Source of the DNA: Paragyromitra xinjiangensis
Lineage: Eukaryota; Ascomycota; Pezizomycetes; Pezizales; Discinaceae
NCBI GenBank assembly: GCA_038503065.1
Contig: JBCAMK010000002.1
Location: forward strand, 2,976,001 to 3,040,000
DNA length: 64,000 nt
Direction of reading: 5' to 3'
The notes under the pieces were generated by a model. That model was not told the origin of the DNA. It was given only the letters and a program-made list of their open reading frames with translations, and ran no database searches. Made by a program: the position numbers and the translations under genes. Every line of letters starts with the position of its first letter. Within the stretch, counting starts at the first letter, position 1. Below, in pieces: positions 40,974 through 51,478 of the stretch.

Positions 40974-41010
40974 GTTGCAACGGCGTTACACACAGCAAAA
41001 AGTCTTCAAC
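40974..41010 (+). promoter_or_regulatory. Conserved LINE 5' UTR box (C2 copy)
   Basis: GTTGCAACGGCGTTACACACAGCAAAAAGTCTTCAAC type block as in families B and D, about 50 nt from the element start. A second shared block (CTCC(T/C)CCCAGGAGATCCC) lies about 85 nt further on. Confidence 0.45.
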
Positions 41011-41242
41011 TATTCGGCTTCATTTATCACCACTTCCCCGCACTCAAACACTTTCATCGGGCGCATCGCCCCATTTCATCCTGGATTCGCCCTCAACTCC
41101 TCCCAGGAGATCCCGCACCCCATCCCCATCCCCCGTGAAGCTGGTAACCTTTGGCACCAACTTCACCCTCCCACTCATTGGCAAGAAAAGAACTCTTTCC
41201 AACCCCTCACCAGCACCCGCATGCTCAGGTTCGCCCACAAAG

Positions 41243-42655
41243 ATGGCAGAATCCTCCACCGCACAATCTCTCTTTGACACCACTGGCCCTGCTGGCCTCA
41301 CCACCGATTCCCAGTACATCGACGAGGAGCACATGCAAGAGCTCCCAAGCGATTCCACTTCAAACTGGCTGAGAGACTTCAGCAAACACGAAGACTACAT
41401 GCCAGATGTGGACCATGAAGACTCCACGGAGCAATACCTCGCCTGGCTCTCAAAATCCAGCTTCGCCAGACTCCATTCTCAAGTGGAGGAAAACAACACC
41501 CACCTCCTCGCAAAGGTGGCAATGCAAGAGAATGACATTCTCAGGCTAACGGATCAAACTAAGATCCTTCAAGAAATGGTCGGAAAGCTCTCCACCACCC
41601 TCAACAACATGGCTGGAGTTCTCCGTACTATTGACAAGAATACGAGCCAACCCACCCGCACTCCAGCACCAGCAAGCAATCAACAACAAAAACCCCAACA
41701 ACCGGCACAGAAACCTCAAATCCCCCTCCTCAACAACGGCAAACCTATGACCTATGCTGAGGCCACAAACGCCCCCGCTGCCCCATTCACCAAGGTCAAT
41801 AAGGGCAAAAAGAAGAAGGCCCTCCCCCCCAAACTTTTTCAACCCCAGTTCACCACCATCAACCGCCAGATCATTTTGGAAACCTCCACCGACGTCCCAG
41901 CCACAATTGATCACTCCACCCTCCTCGCAGCAATCAACAAGGAACTTTCCCCCCGCAACACTTCCATCCTCATGTGCACCAAAACCGCCAGACACAATTT
42001 TGTTCTTACCACCCGACCTGACGAATCCGCTGAGCAAATCTGCCAGGCATATCAAACGGAAATCGAAATGGCATGCACCCTACTCAACATTCCCCTTGGC
42101 GAAGCCAGACCATATTCGAAATGGTCTAAATTTATTATTCACGGCATCCCCACCAAGGCCACAATGGTCGAAGTTGCGGAACAAATGTCCATTTCCGTCC
42201 CGACCTTCACCCTTGCACAAACTCCCCGTTGGCTCACCACTCCCGAAGCCCGAGCCACCAAAACCCATTCTGCAATAGTTATCGCACTTCCACAAAAATT
42301 TACAATGGAAACCCTCGGACTCTCACAAATTCCACTTTTTAATTCCTTCTGCAGAGTCCAGGAATACATTGCAGTTTCCCCCACCACACAATGCAGAAAA
42401 TGCCAGGCCTACGGACACAACCAACAGACCTGCAAAAACGCTCACAAATGCGCCGTCTGCGCCGAGGAACACGAAACTTTCAAACACCCGTGCACCACGA
42501 CTGGATGCCCAGCAGGCTCCAAATGCACCCACCCTCCAATCCGCTGCGCCAACTGCAATCAAGGACACAAAGCCTATGAGCGCAAAGTTTGCATCTCCTA
42601 CACCAAGCTCACTGAGAGCCTCAAATCCTCCCGAATTACCACCAACACCGCTTAA
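41243..42655 (+). CDS. LINE-C2 ORF1, gag-like RNA-binding protein (470 aa)
   Basis: First ATG at 41243 (MAESSTAQSLFDTTG); the frame is open 36 codons further upstream but begins with GTG. A coiled-coil segment follows (about residues 85-140: KVAMQENDILRLTDQTKILQ), then a Pro/Gln linker, conserved middle and C-terminal Cys motifs CRKCQAYGHNQQTC, CAVCAEEHETFKHPC and CANCNQGHKAYERKVC (third spaced differently). Its stop shares one base with the ORF2 start (TAATG), a pattern known to support translational coupling in some LINEs. Confidence 0.9.
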   Translation: MAESSTAQSLFDTTGPAGLTTDSQYIDEEHMQELPSDSTSNWLRDFSKHEDYMPDVDHEDSTEQYLAWLSKSSFARLHSQVEENNTHLLAKVAMQENDILRLTDQTKILQEMVGKLSTTLNNMAGVLRTIDKNTSQPTRTPAPASNQQQKPQQPAQKPQIPLLNNGKPMTYAEATNAPAAPFTKVNKGKKKKALPPKLFQPQFTTINRQIILETSTDVPATIDHSTLLAAINKELSPRNTSILMCTKTARHNFVLTTRPDESAEQICQAYQTEIEMACTLLNIPLGEARPYSKWSKFIIHGIPTKATMVEVAEQMSISVPTFTLAQTPRWLTTPEARATKTHSAIVIALPQKFTMETLGLSQIPLFNSFCRVQEYIAVSPTTQCRKCQAYGHNQQTCKNAHKCAVCAEEHETFKHPCTTTGCPAGSKCTHPPIRCANCNQGHKAYERKVCISYTKLTESLKSSRITTNTA

Positions 42656-45600
42656 TGCAGACACACCCAACCCCACTAGGCATAGCCACAGTGCAGCAGC
42701 TGAACTGCGCCAAAGGACAAGCCTCCACCCTATCAGCAATCACGTCCCACAACCAAACACAATCATCCCTAATCCTCATGCTCCAGGAACCCTGGCTCGA
42801 CCATGACAACCTCCCTCCAATTTCCCATAGCTCCGATGCTTACTTTCCTTCCGCGTCCTGCAAAGTCGTCATTTATATTAAGAAAAACCTCAAAAACACA
42901 AAAATAACAACCACACTAGTACCAAATCCCAACATCATTTCATTATTAATCAAGTTGCCACATTTAACTTTGGAAATCTGCAATGTATACATTCAACCAC
43001 GTATAAGCAGCAATCATTTACCATTACTTTCACACCAATTTCACCACAATACAATACTCGCAGGGGACTTCAATTTACACCATCCATGGTGGTATGGCCC
43101 CATTGCGGAAACTCATCAACATCTCTTTTCTAAGCGAATTTCCATAACCGATACAATCACCGGATGGCTAGAAGACAAAGATTTCCGTCTTCTTAACAAA
43201 CCCGGAACACTTACCCACTTCCCCAGAAATGGCAACCAACCCTCCATTGTGGATCTCACCTTAGCTCGTGGTCTCTCAAATGTTTGCGGCCCCTGGTCTG
43301 CCCCATCCAATTGCCCTCACAATTCAGACCACATCACCTTATACACAACATTATACATACACCCACCCGAATATACCAGTAGATGCCTATACTCTAAGGC
43401 CAACTGGCCGGAATTTCATCAAATCATAAAAGACGCAGCTATACCCCTCATCTTCAGAAACGAGGAAACAGCCACCTCCACCCTATCTCACATCACTAAC
43501 CTCATCGAACAAGCTGTGGAAAAAACAATCCCACTTTCCAAACCCAAGACTCACGCCAAATCTTGGTGGACTCCAAACCTCAGCAAACATAAAAGAAAGC
43601 TCTCCTGGATTGAGTCAGAAATCAGGAAACCCAATTCTTCTCCTCACCTCAGAGCCATTGCCACATCCATTCGCAAGGCATACAAATCAGAAATCACCCT
43701 CGCCAAATGGGACAACTGGCACCGATCCCTCAAAGACATCAGCCGAAGCTCAGCGTGGAATTTACTCAACGGAGCATCGGCACGGAACAAACCCAGCATA
43801 CCACCCATTGCTCAACAAGAAAGCAACGAGGGCATAGGCATGGCATTCCGCAATACCTTCTTTCCCCCACAAAATACCCCTCCTGATTTTCCACAAAACT
43901 TCCTCAAAAAACCCACCTCCGACAGCAGTTCCTTTCTCTACCTCGTTTCAGCAGAAGAAATTGATCTCCTACTCCACAAATCCAACATGCGTACCGCAGT
44001 TGGCCCTGACGGAATCAACTACATAACCCTACGCGAAACCCATCGAGCCCGCCCCACCCTTTTCACCACCCTTTTTAATAATCTCCTCCACCTTGGCCTC
44101 ATGCCCACACAATGGAAAATTACCCATTGTGTCCCAATTCCCAAATCAAATAAGGCTGATTATTCCTCCCCCAAAAGCTACCGACCAGTTTCCCTTCTCT
44201 CCTGCTTTGGCAAACTTCTGAAGAAGATAGTTGCCAAAAAACTGGAAATCTGCGCCACCTTAAATGGCGCCATACAATCACATCATACAGGAGCCAGAAC
44301 TGGGGTCTCTGCTACGGACTCTCTACATCTCATTCTTACTACCGCTCAAAGACAAGTTCACATTCCCAATCTTGGAAACGACAGGAAAGCCTCGAGAGCA
44401 CCTCTACGCCCCTCTATTTTAGCAACGGACATCGACGGCACCTTCAATTGCGTCTCGCACCCCCACCTCACCAGAATCCTCAAACACTACACCTTTCCAA
44501 CATGGTGCATCAAATGGATGAACAGCTTTACTACAAACCGCACACTCGCCTTTCAAATCAATAATGAACTGGAAATTCCACAACCATTATTAGTCGGTCT
44601 CCCACAAGGCTCCCCCCTTTCTTCATTAGCCTTTGTTATTTATGCCGCTGCCCTTGACCCCCCCGATAACCCCCATCCAACCGAATTCTCTACAATATAT
44701 ATTGATGACAACACTGCGCTCCAACTTGCGAAAACTCCCGCCTTTGCAACCAAACGCTTAACCGAGAGACACGCAATTAAAACATCCCCTGCTTCCTTTC
44801 TAAACATTACCTTTTCACAAGCGAAAACGGAGTTAATTCACCTCATCGCCACCAGCACTTCTCACCCCCCATCGCAATCAATCAGGATTTTCAATTCCGA
44901 AATCCCCCCCTCCCCATACATCAAAACCCTAGGCATCCTGTTAGACCAGAGATTAAATTTTCACACTCACAGTCAACAAGCCGCCTCCCGCCTCAGGACC
45001 TCCCTTTACCTGGTGAACAACCTAATCAAGGACAAAAGCCCCACTCCCAATTTAATACACCAACTCACCCTCACAATTATACTCCCAGCCGCACTCTATG
45101 GCTCTGAAGTCTGGTGGACAGGCACTCAAAGCATCTTAGACAGAATCGCTCCTGCCTACCACCACACCACCCGCCTTATATCAGGACTCCCCAAATTCAC
45201 ACCAATTCACAAACTTTTACCGGAAGCTGGCCTAGCCCCCCTTAATCTTTTGCTTGACATGAGAACACAAAGCTATGGCATCCGCATCCTCAGAAATTTC
45301 AACCACCCATTACACCAAAAACTCATCACATACCTACATCCTACTGTTTTTAAAGACACTGGTCTACAACGAGTAGGCTCCCTGCTGTCTAACTTATTAT
45401 CTGGCCCCCCACTCGAGGAGCTATCTCCACCCTCCCACCCATTTCTTAATAATACAGACATTCATATTGAAGGCACCAAACAATCCGCCACCCTCACCCA
45501 CATGGACTGGCTTCACAGCCTATCCAAGGCGTGGATCCTTTATTCTGATGGTTCCAAGTCCGAGAATGGAATTTCCGCCTCCGGATGGCACATTCAACTC

Positions 45601-46386
45601 ATCCACTACGGTAGCACCATATCTTCTTACCAGGGTAATTGCAACCTAGGACATCAATGGGAAAATGAGGACGCAGAGATTCATGGCATCCAAGAAGCTC
45701 TACATTACCTCATACACAACCTCCACGCAGATAATTCATCAATTTACCTTTGCATTGATAACCAAAACGCCCTGCGCTCACTAGCGGGACACCCTACCTC
45801 GAACCGACAATTCCTCAACGATACATTAGCACACATTCACACCCTTCATAATCTCAATTCAATTGTCATGGGACGGTGGACCCCGTCACACACCAACATT
45901 CCAGGCAACGAGGTAGCGGACACCATGGCTAAACAAGGCCTATCCGCCCCACAATGCAAACACACCTGTACAACCCTAGGCTGGCTTCGTTTACAACCCA
46001 GACTCAACCTCCTCAAAGCATGGCAAGCCACAACAGAAACGCCAGTCGCCTTACACCCCCCTAACGTTTTACGTTTCATCCGGCGAACCCAAGCGAAAGC
46101 TATTTCGCTACTTCGCACTCAGCAGACTAAGGCAGATCCTAACCCTCTTACCCCCCCATCCATATGTGCCTGTGGCACTATCAATTCCTCACCTCACCTT
46201 GCCCTTGATTGCACCCTAAATGGCACAACACGCCCGGACTGGGGCAAAAACTGGTATCAAGCCATCCTCCTTAACAACAACCACCTCGACCTCCTGCATT
46301 TCATCAAGGAGAACGAATTAGCCACAATTTCTACAAACGATTATCTTAATATGGTATCTAATACCAATTTGCTCGATATGAATTGA
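42655..46386 (+). CDS. LINE-C2 ORF2, APE endonuclease / reverse transcriptase / RNase H (1243 aa)
   Basis: Endonuclease with the usual catalytic Glu (LQEPWLDH), GDFNLHHPWWYG and NSDH. Reverse transcriptase: motif A is DIDGTF at 592 (DIEGAF in other families), motif B LPQGSPLSS, motif C YIDDNTAL at 682. RNase H: YSDGS at 965, AEIHG, IDNQNAL, PSHTNIPGNEVAD. A terminal Cys motif CACGTINSSPH follows. The frame is open. Start codon ATG in TAATG. The A-to-T change in motif A is conservative, and activity cannot be judged from it. Confidence 0.93.
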   Translation: MQTHPTPLGIATVQQLNCAKGQASTLSAITSHNQTQSSLILMLQEPWLDHDNLPPISHSSDAYFPSASCKVVIYIKKNLKNTKITTTLVPNPNIISLLIKLPHLTLEICNVYIQPRISSNHLPLLSHQFHHNTILAGDFNLHHPWWYGPIAETHQHLFSKRISITDTITGWLEDKDFRLLNKPGTLTHFPRNGNQPSIVDLTLARGLSNVCGPWSAPSNCPHNSDHITLYTTLYIHPPEYTSRCLYSKANWPEFHQIIKDAAIPLIFRNEETATSTLSHITNLIEQAVEKTIPLSKPKTHAKSWWTPNLSKHKRKLSWIESEIRKPNSSPHLRAIATSIRKAYKSEITLAKWDNWHRSLKDISRSSAWNLLNGASARNKPSIPPIAQQESNEGIGMAFRNTFFPPQNTPPDFPQNFLKKPTSDSSSFLYLVSAEEIDLLLHKSNMRTAVGPDGINYITLRETHRARPTLFTTLFNNLLHLGLMPTQWKITHCVPIPKSNKADYSSPKSYRPVSLLSCFGKLLKKIVAKKLEICATLNGAIQSHHTGARTGVSATDSLHLILTTAQRQVHIPNLGNDRKASRAPLRPSILATDIDGTFNCVSHPHLTRILKHYTFPTWCIKWMNSFTTNRTLAFQINNELEIPQPLLVGLPQGSPLSSLAFVIYAAALDPPDNPHPTEFSTIYIDDNTALQLAKTPAFATKRLTERHAIKTSPASFLNITFSQAKTELIHLIATSTSHPPSQSIRIFNSEIPPSPYIKTLGILLDQRLNFHTHSQQAASRLRTSLYLVNNLIKDKSPTPNLIHQLTLTIILPAALYGSEVWWTGTQSILDRIAPAYHHTTRLISGLPKFTPIHKLLPEAGLAPLNLLLDMRTQSYGIRILRNFNHPLHQKLITYLHPTVFKDTGLQRVGSLLSNLLSGPPLEELSPPSHPFLNNTDIHIEGTKQSATLTHMDWLHSLSKAWILYSDGSKSENGISASGWHIQLIHYGSTISSYQGNCNLGHQWENEDAEIHGIQEALHYLIHNLHADNSSIYLCIDNQNALRSLAGHPTSNRQFLNDTLAHIHTLHNLNSIVMGRWTPSHTNIPGNEVADTMAKQGLSAPQCKHTCTTLGWLRLQPRLNLLKAWQATTETPVALHPPNVLRFIRRTQAKAISLLRTQQTKADPNPLTPPSICACGTINSSPHLALDCTLNGTTRPDWGKNWYQAILLNNNHLDLLHFIKENELATISTNDYLNMVSNTNLLDMN

Positions 46387-46653
46387 TTTCTTGGTGAACC
46401 GGGCGGGGGAAGTTTTTCCTTTGTATCCGGTCAGTTGGGGGATTATTTCTTGTTATTTTTATTTTATTTTTCATTATAAGTTTTGTTTGTGCGTGATGAG
46501 TTTATTTATGTTTTGTATTTTCTTTTGGTTTTTATTACGGGGAGCTGAGGTTGGCGGCGGTTGAGGTCATGTATTTTATATACGAGTGCCATTCAGTAGC
46601 TAGTTAGGTTAGCGACTGTCTAAAATTAAATGAAATTGGAAATTGGAAATTGG
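46387..46653 (+). other. LINE-C2 3' UTR
   Basis: Non-coding, T-rich, with TTGGCGGCGGTTGAGGTCATGTATTTTATATACGAGTGCC followed by the repeat tail. The same region ends C1 (40662-40925). Confidence 0.75.
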
Positions 46654-47616
46654 ACCTCAATCTCTATGGACTTCATAGTGGGATTACCTGAATCCGATGG
46701 AAATACCAAGATCTGGGTCATAGTTGACCGGTTTTCCAAGATGGCTCACTTCATTCCGCTACCTAGCGAGAATAAGACTGAGGACATGGCAAAACTCTTC
46801 CGGAAGGAAATCTGGAAGCTTCATGGTCTCCCTGATGACATAGTCTCGGATAGGGAGAGTAAATTTATCTCCCACTTTTGGCAGTCACTGATGGATCTCC
46901 TCAATGTGAAGTTGAACTTGTCTACCGCATTTCATCCACAAACCGATGGTCAAACCGAGAGGGTTAACCAGGTTCTAGAGCAGTATATGCGGAGCTATTG
47001 TTCCTTCCAACAGGATGATTGGTCTGATCTCCTCCCCCTCGCCGAGTATGCCTATAACTGTGCTATCTCCGAGTCCACCAAGGTATCACCCTTTTGTGCA
47101 AACTATGGATTTGAACCTCGGACCAATTGGCCAAATGCGAAGCCAAGAGCAGATTGGGATAACCCGGCGAGTCAAGTTAAGGTATCTCAGTGGGAAGCCA
47201 TTTGGCATGCCATGCAGGAGAACCTGGGGAAGGCTAGGATCCGGATGGCCCGCTGGTATGATAAGCATCACCAGAAGGGACCGGAACTCAAGCCGGGTGA
47301 TGAGGTTATGCTTGACTGGCGCAATGTACAGACAAAGCGGCCAATGAACAAGCTGGATCAGAAGAAGTTGGGGCCCTTTAAGGTCAAGAAGGCAGTGGGG
47401 AAGCGAGCCTTTGAGCTTGTCTTGCCTCCGGGTATGAAGATACACCCGGTATTCCACATCAGCCTCTTAGAACCTTATAGAGCGCCAGCAGACTCTCTGA
47501 GAAGAGAACCCCCACCGGAGATGGAGATGGTAGATGAAGAAGAGAACTGGGTGATGAGGGAGATAGCGGACTCCAGGGTGAACCAAAAAAGGAAGAGAGT
47601 GGAGTATCTTGTGTTG
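46654..47616 (+). pseudogene. Gypsy integrase fragment (DDE core to chromodomain start)
   Basis: Open frame from SISMDFIVGLPES through the DDE core (first Asp in SMDF, second in VSDRESKF, Glu in TDGQTERVNQ), YNCAISEST, and KIHPVFHISLLEPY, into the chromodomain (VEYLVL), where it is cut by the LINE-D1 poly-A end. RT, RNase H and the zinc-binding head are missing on the left, replaced by LINE-C2. Related to, but a different copy from, the Gypsy piece at 23929-24265. The element family inserts LTR-element DNA by cut and strand transfer (family knowledge). Confidence 0.92.
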
Positions 47617-47640
47617 TTTTTTTTTTTTTTTTTTTTTTTT

Positions 47641-47877
47641 GAATCGATTTAGATTGTTTATCTACCTACTAGCTAAACAAAATGGCACGGTATACAAAAA
47701 TACATGGCCTCATCTACTGCCAACCTCAAAACATCCCCGGTAATCCCAAAAACATAAAAGAAAATACAAAACTATAAACTAAACAGAAAAACTAATTACT
47801 GATAAACAAATCAAACAATTTTAATTGAAACCACAATCCGGATACAAAAGAAAAACTTCCCCCGCCCGGATAACCAG
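47641..47877 (-). other. LINE-D1 3' UTR
   Basis: Non-coding, ending ATCTAAATCGATTC plus poly-A on the minus strand. D2 has the same 3' UTR at 61653-61891. The GGCAGTAGATGAGGCCATGTATTTTTGTATACCGTGCC block resembles the 3' UTR of family C. Confidence 0.75.
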
Positions 47878-49512
47878 TTACATATAATCAAGCAAATTTA
47901 AATTCGTGAGTCGATCGAAAAAATTTTTAGAAGTAAGGGTTGCCAGGTTGTTATCTCGAATAAAGGCAAGCAAGGCTGTGACATTAGGATTGTGTAGAAT
48001 GGCTTGGAACCAGTCTTGGGGAAAGTTTAAGCGCGTTGTGACGTTTAATGGACACTGCAATACCAAGTGTCGTGACAATAAAAGACTGCCACAATTGCAG
48101 GTTACTGCAGGGCGAAGCGGATTTGGATCTGCGTTGGTGAGTTCCGTGCGTAATAATGATATAGCTCTAGCTTGGGATCTCCTTAAGAAGCGAGTGGTTT
48201 CCGGCGGATGTAAGGAAATTGAAAAGGCTGTTTGTGATTGCCATTCATTCAGAGCTTTGCGTTTGGGTTGGAGGGTAAGCCAGCCTAGGGTGGTGACTGT
48301 ATGACGACAGGGAGGAAGGTTTGCTCCCATTTTTGCTTGGTTGTCTGCCGTTTCATTGCCCGGAATTCCCATATGAGATGGGGTCCAGAGTCCATAAACG
48401 TCGCATTGGAGATTGTGGAGAGTTTGAATATGGTTTAGCGCGGCGGAAAGGAATTGTCTGTTTGAAGTAGGATGACCTGAGAGTGCTAATAATGCGTTTT
48501 GATTATCGACGCATAAATAAACTGGAAGAGGTAAGATGACAAGTTTCTGTAAAAGGAAGGATAGGGCTTCTTGTATGCCATGTATTTTGGCGTCCTCATT
48601 TTCGCAATGGGAACCGAGGCAGCAAGAGCCTGTGTAGGAGGAAATGGGGGTGCCATTTTGGTAACGGAGGATATTCCATCCTGCAGCAGTGGTACCATTT
48701 TCCTGTTTTGAACCGTCGGAGTAAAGTAACCATGCTCCTTGCAGGGATTGGAGCCAGTCTAAGTGAGTGAGGGAGGCGGATTGTTTTGTGCCTGAAATGT
48801 AGATGTTCTTGCTTGATAGGAAGGGAGAAGTGGGTGATTTTAAATTTTCCAATGGAGAATCAAGGATGAGGTTCGCAATGAGGGAACCAATGCGCTGGAT
48901 GCCTGTACCTTGCGTTGATGAAGGGTGTAGATTTGCTAGGAGGAGGGTATGTAAGGGATTTTGTGGATTCTTCAAGATCCGAATGCCATATTGCTGAGAT
49001 CGAAGATTGAGAAGGAGATGTAGTGGGAGGAGGCCCGCTTCAGGGAGGAGTTTGTTTATTGGAGTCCATCGGGGAAGGCCTGTAATCAGGCGTGCAAGTC
49101 GGTGATAGGGGGGACTGAGGCGGTCTAAAATTCCTTGACTGCCAGTCCACCAGACTTCGGAACCATAGAGAGCGCCAGGAAGGGAAATTGAATTGGCCGG
49201 TTGGTTATTTATTTATTTATATTTCATACTGCATAAATCCGAAACGGATATGGCATACATATAGAGAAAACCAAACAGAAAACAAAATCAAAACGCAACT
49301 AACTACCCGATTCCTCCCACTGGGTCCAACTCAGCCCTCTACAGCTATTCTTCAGTATATGTGTTAATACCCCGATCTAGTGCCCTCTCCCACAGGACAA
49401 GACTACCCTGGGCATTCTTCTTTCACCAGCGCATGCTTTGTGCCTATAGCACGTCCCTCCAACAATCCGAGCACTGTCAAGGGAGATGAAGTCGTAAGGG
49501 TGGGGGGGAGAC

Positions 49513-51009
49513 TTAGATTTGCATGCGATTCTGTCTTTCGCTTGCAGCTAGTCTTGCTGCGGTGAGTTTGAGGCACTCGGGGGAGTTACCACGATGTTGT
49601 TCACCACAATTGGCGCAGCGGAGGATGGTGTGGAGGCAGGGAGATCCTTTGACATGGCAGGAAGGTTTGCCACAGGTGTGTGTTGACACTGTATGAGGCC
49701 CAGCACAGATGGTACAGATGGGGGTCTTGCTGGTACAGCGCTGTTGGTGGTGGCCAAAGGCCAAGCAGTGGGTGCATTGGGTATCCTGTCCAAAGCGAAG
49801 GTATTTGGAAACCTTGAGGCGGCGTCCGAAGAGGGAGAGCCCTCTCTCAAGGGCAGTGGTGGCAGGTTGTTTCCCCTGGATGGTCAAGACCATGGAGGAA
49901 GCCTGCTTGCCCTCTCTCTGCTCTGGTCTGGTGAGCCAGCGAGGGTCGCGCATGAGGGTGGTGCCAGGGTTGAACTGTTCAACCTCTGACCTGATGTGTT
50001 GAAATCCTTCTTCGCCAGAAAGGATGGAGGTGGGGACGTTGTGCAGAACAACCTGGAAGAGAGTGACTTCTTTCTCCAGGCTGTTGGCATTGGGAATGGT
50101 AGATCTCACAATCTCCTCAAGCTTTGATCTCTGCTTGAGGAGTGTGTCGGAGGTGGTGGTGGTGACAGCAATGAGCTGCACATGGTGAGCAGGCGTAAAT
50201 CGCACTTCTGCAATCAATGGGCTTTCTAGGGCTGCATTGACTGCATTGCGAATAGTGAGTGGGGTGATGTCCTCAGGAATGGGTAGACCATTCCTGGTGA
50301 TGATTAGGGTGCGGTCACGTTTGGGGGGGCTGGTGGGTGTTTTGGGGGCCTTTGAGGCCTTGGTGGCGGTTCTGGAGGCCTTTTTGGAGGCAACCTGAGC
50401 CCAGGAGTGTGGTGCAGGCACCGGTGCAGCTGCTGGAGCTGGGGGGAGTGAGGCAGGACCAGAAGCAGAGGCAGAGGCTAGGATAGTAGTCAGGGCGCGT
50501 TTCTGCTCCAAGTCTGCCACTTTGGATGTGAGGATTGCTATCTTTTCCACAAGAGCAGGGTCGTTGTGGTAGGTGGCAGGAGGTGTGGGTTTTCTGGCTG
50601 CTGTTTCAAGCCTCTCAATCTTCTTGATCATCTGCTTGATGCATCTGCGGTATTCGTGAAGATTCCTGCACAGCTCTGTGACTGTCTGTGCCATCTCCAG
50701 GGTGGTGGTCATGGTAGGGGGGTGGTAGTCCTCCGTTTCGCTTTCAGACTCACTCATCTCATGGTCCTGAGAGTCTGGGGGAAGTGGGAGGGATTCATAG
50801 TCCTGCAGAGCAACTGCAGGGCGCAGTGGAAGGGCCTGGGTGGGTGTTTGCTCTGGGTCTCCATGGTGGGAGGCCGAAAAGCGCGAAAATGGGGGTGTTG
50901 CAGGTGCGATTATGGGTGTTGTAGGGGTGTTTTGGGGCGAATTGACGCCAGAAGAGGAGGGCTGATAGCCTCTGCCTCTCCCTCTGCCTCTGGATGAAGA
51001 GGAAGACAT
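49513..51009 (-). CDS. LINE-E1 ORF1, gag-like RNA-binding protein (498 aa)
   Basis: Start at ATG 51009 (MSSSSSRGRGRGRGYQPSS), the start conserved in E2; an ATG seven codons upstream in E1 is not shared. A Ser/RG-rich basic N-terminus is followed by a Pro/Gln/Asp/Glu-rich part, a coiled coil (VEKIAILTSKVADLEQK), an Ala/Pro linker, a conserved middle (LIITRNGLPIPED) and Cys/His knuckles CTHCLAFGHHQQRC, CTICAGPHTVSTHTC and CANCGEQHRGNSPEC. Distinct from the ORF1 of families A to D. Intact although no ORF2 remains, suggesting selection or recent spread. Confidence 0.9.
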   Translation of the reverse strand: MSSSSSRGRGRGRGYQPSSSGVNSPQNTPTTPIIAPATPPFSRFSASHHGDPEQTPTQALPLRPAVALQDYESLPLPPDSQDHEMSESESETEDYHPPTMTTTLEMAQTVTELCRNLHEYRRCIKQMIKKIERLETAARKPTPPATYHNDPALVEKIAILTSKVADLEQKRALTTILASASASGPASLPPAPAAAPVPAPHSWAQVASKKASRTATKASKAPKTPTSPPKRDRTLIITRNGLPIPEDITPLTIRNAVNAALESPLIAEVRFTPAHHVQLIAVTTTTSDTLLKQRSKLEEIVRSTIPNANSLEKEVTLFQVVLHNVPTSILSGEEGFQHIRSEVEQFNPGTTLMRDPRWLTRPEQREGKQASSMVLTIQGKQPATTALERGLSLFGRRLKVSKYLRFGQDTQCTHCLAFGHHQQRCTSKTPICTICAGPHTVSTHTCGKPSCHVKGSPCLHTILRCANCGEQHRGNSPECLKLTAARLAASERQNRMQI

Positions 51010-51457
51010 AGAAGGGTCCTGAACCGACAAGAGGAGGTAGGGTGTATGGGGGGGTTGTTGTGGGGCCCTGGGAGGGTCCCTGGCGGGGGGGAGGGGGTGG
51101 GAGGAGCAGGAAGTGTCAACAACTTCTGCAAATCTGCTCCGATCCGAACGAACGAGAGGGCGATCGAACGGGCACAGTGAGGGGACTCCAGAAAGCCCGG
51201 GGTCGAGTCAATCGGAGTAGTATTGGTGGAGATATGAGGTTTTGCAATATCTCAGGATTTGGTGTAGTTTTTGGGAAAAGAGGGGTAAAATAGCGAATTG
51301 GACAACAACTTTTGCAAATCGAGAGCGACCTCGACGTAAAATAGCAGGATCGAACGAGGGCAGCGAGCTGATTCCGAATAATCAAAAATCTCGTTAATCG
51401 GAGTAGAATTGGTGGAGTTGTGACCAAAAAGTCACTTTGGCGTTGTTGTTGTCGTTT
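51010..51457 (-). other. LINE-E1 5' UTR
   Basis: Non-coding, with two related segments (GACAACAACTTTTGCAAATCG...; CAACAACTTCTGCAAATCTGCTC...) that look like tandem promoter-type repeats about 170 bp apart, each with CGATCG and GATTCCGATTAA-like motifs. E2 has the same arrangement. Confidence 0.6.
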
Positions 51458-51478
51458 ATTGGCCAGTTGGTGGATGAG

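Larger units (their letters stand above)
40926..46653 (+). mobile_element. LINE-C2, full-length intact non-LTR retrotransposon (about 5.73 kb)
   Basis: 5' UTR beginning ACACCATCCTGCACGAG right at the C1 tail, ORF1, ORF2 and a 3' UTR ending in GAAATTGGAAATTGG repeats, then a Gypsy integrase fragment. Both ORFs are intact. The left junction with C1 repeats the tail sequence, so no clear target duplication is seen. Confidence 0.92.
49206..51457 (-). mobile_element. LINE-E1, ORF1-only LINE derivative (2252 bp)
   Basis: Flanked by a 14-bp duplication with one mismatch: ATTGGCCGGTTGGT (49192-49205) and ATTGGCCAGTTGGT (51458-51471). Contains a 5' UTR, ORF1 and then directly the 3' UTR with a (TAAATAAA) tail; no reverse transcriptase. 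E2 has the same structure, so the internal deletion predates both insertions. It must be moved by an enzyme supplied in trans (inference). Confidence 0.9.
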
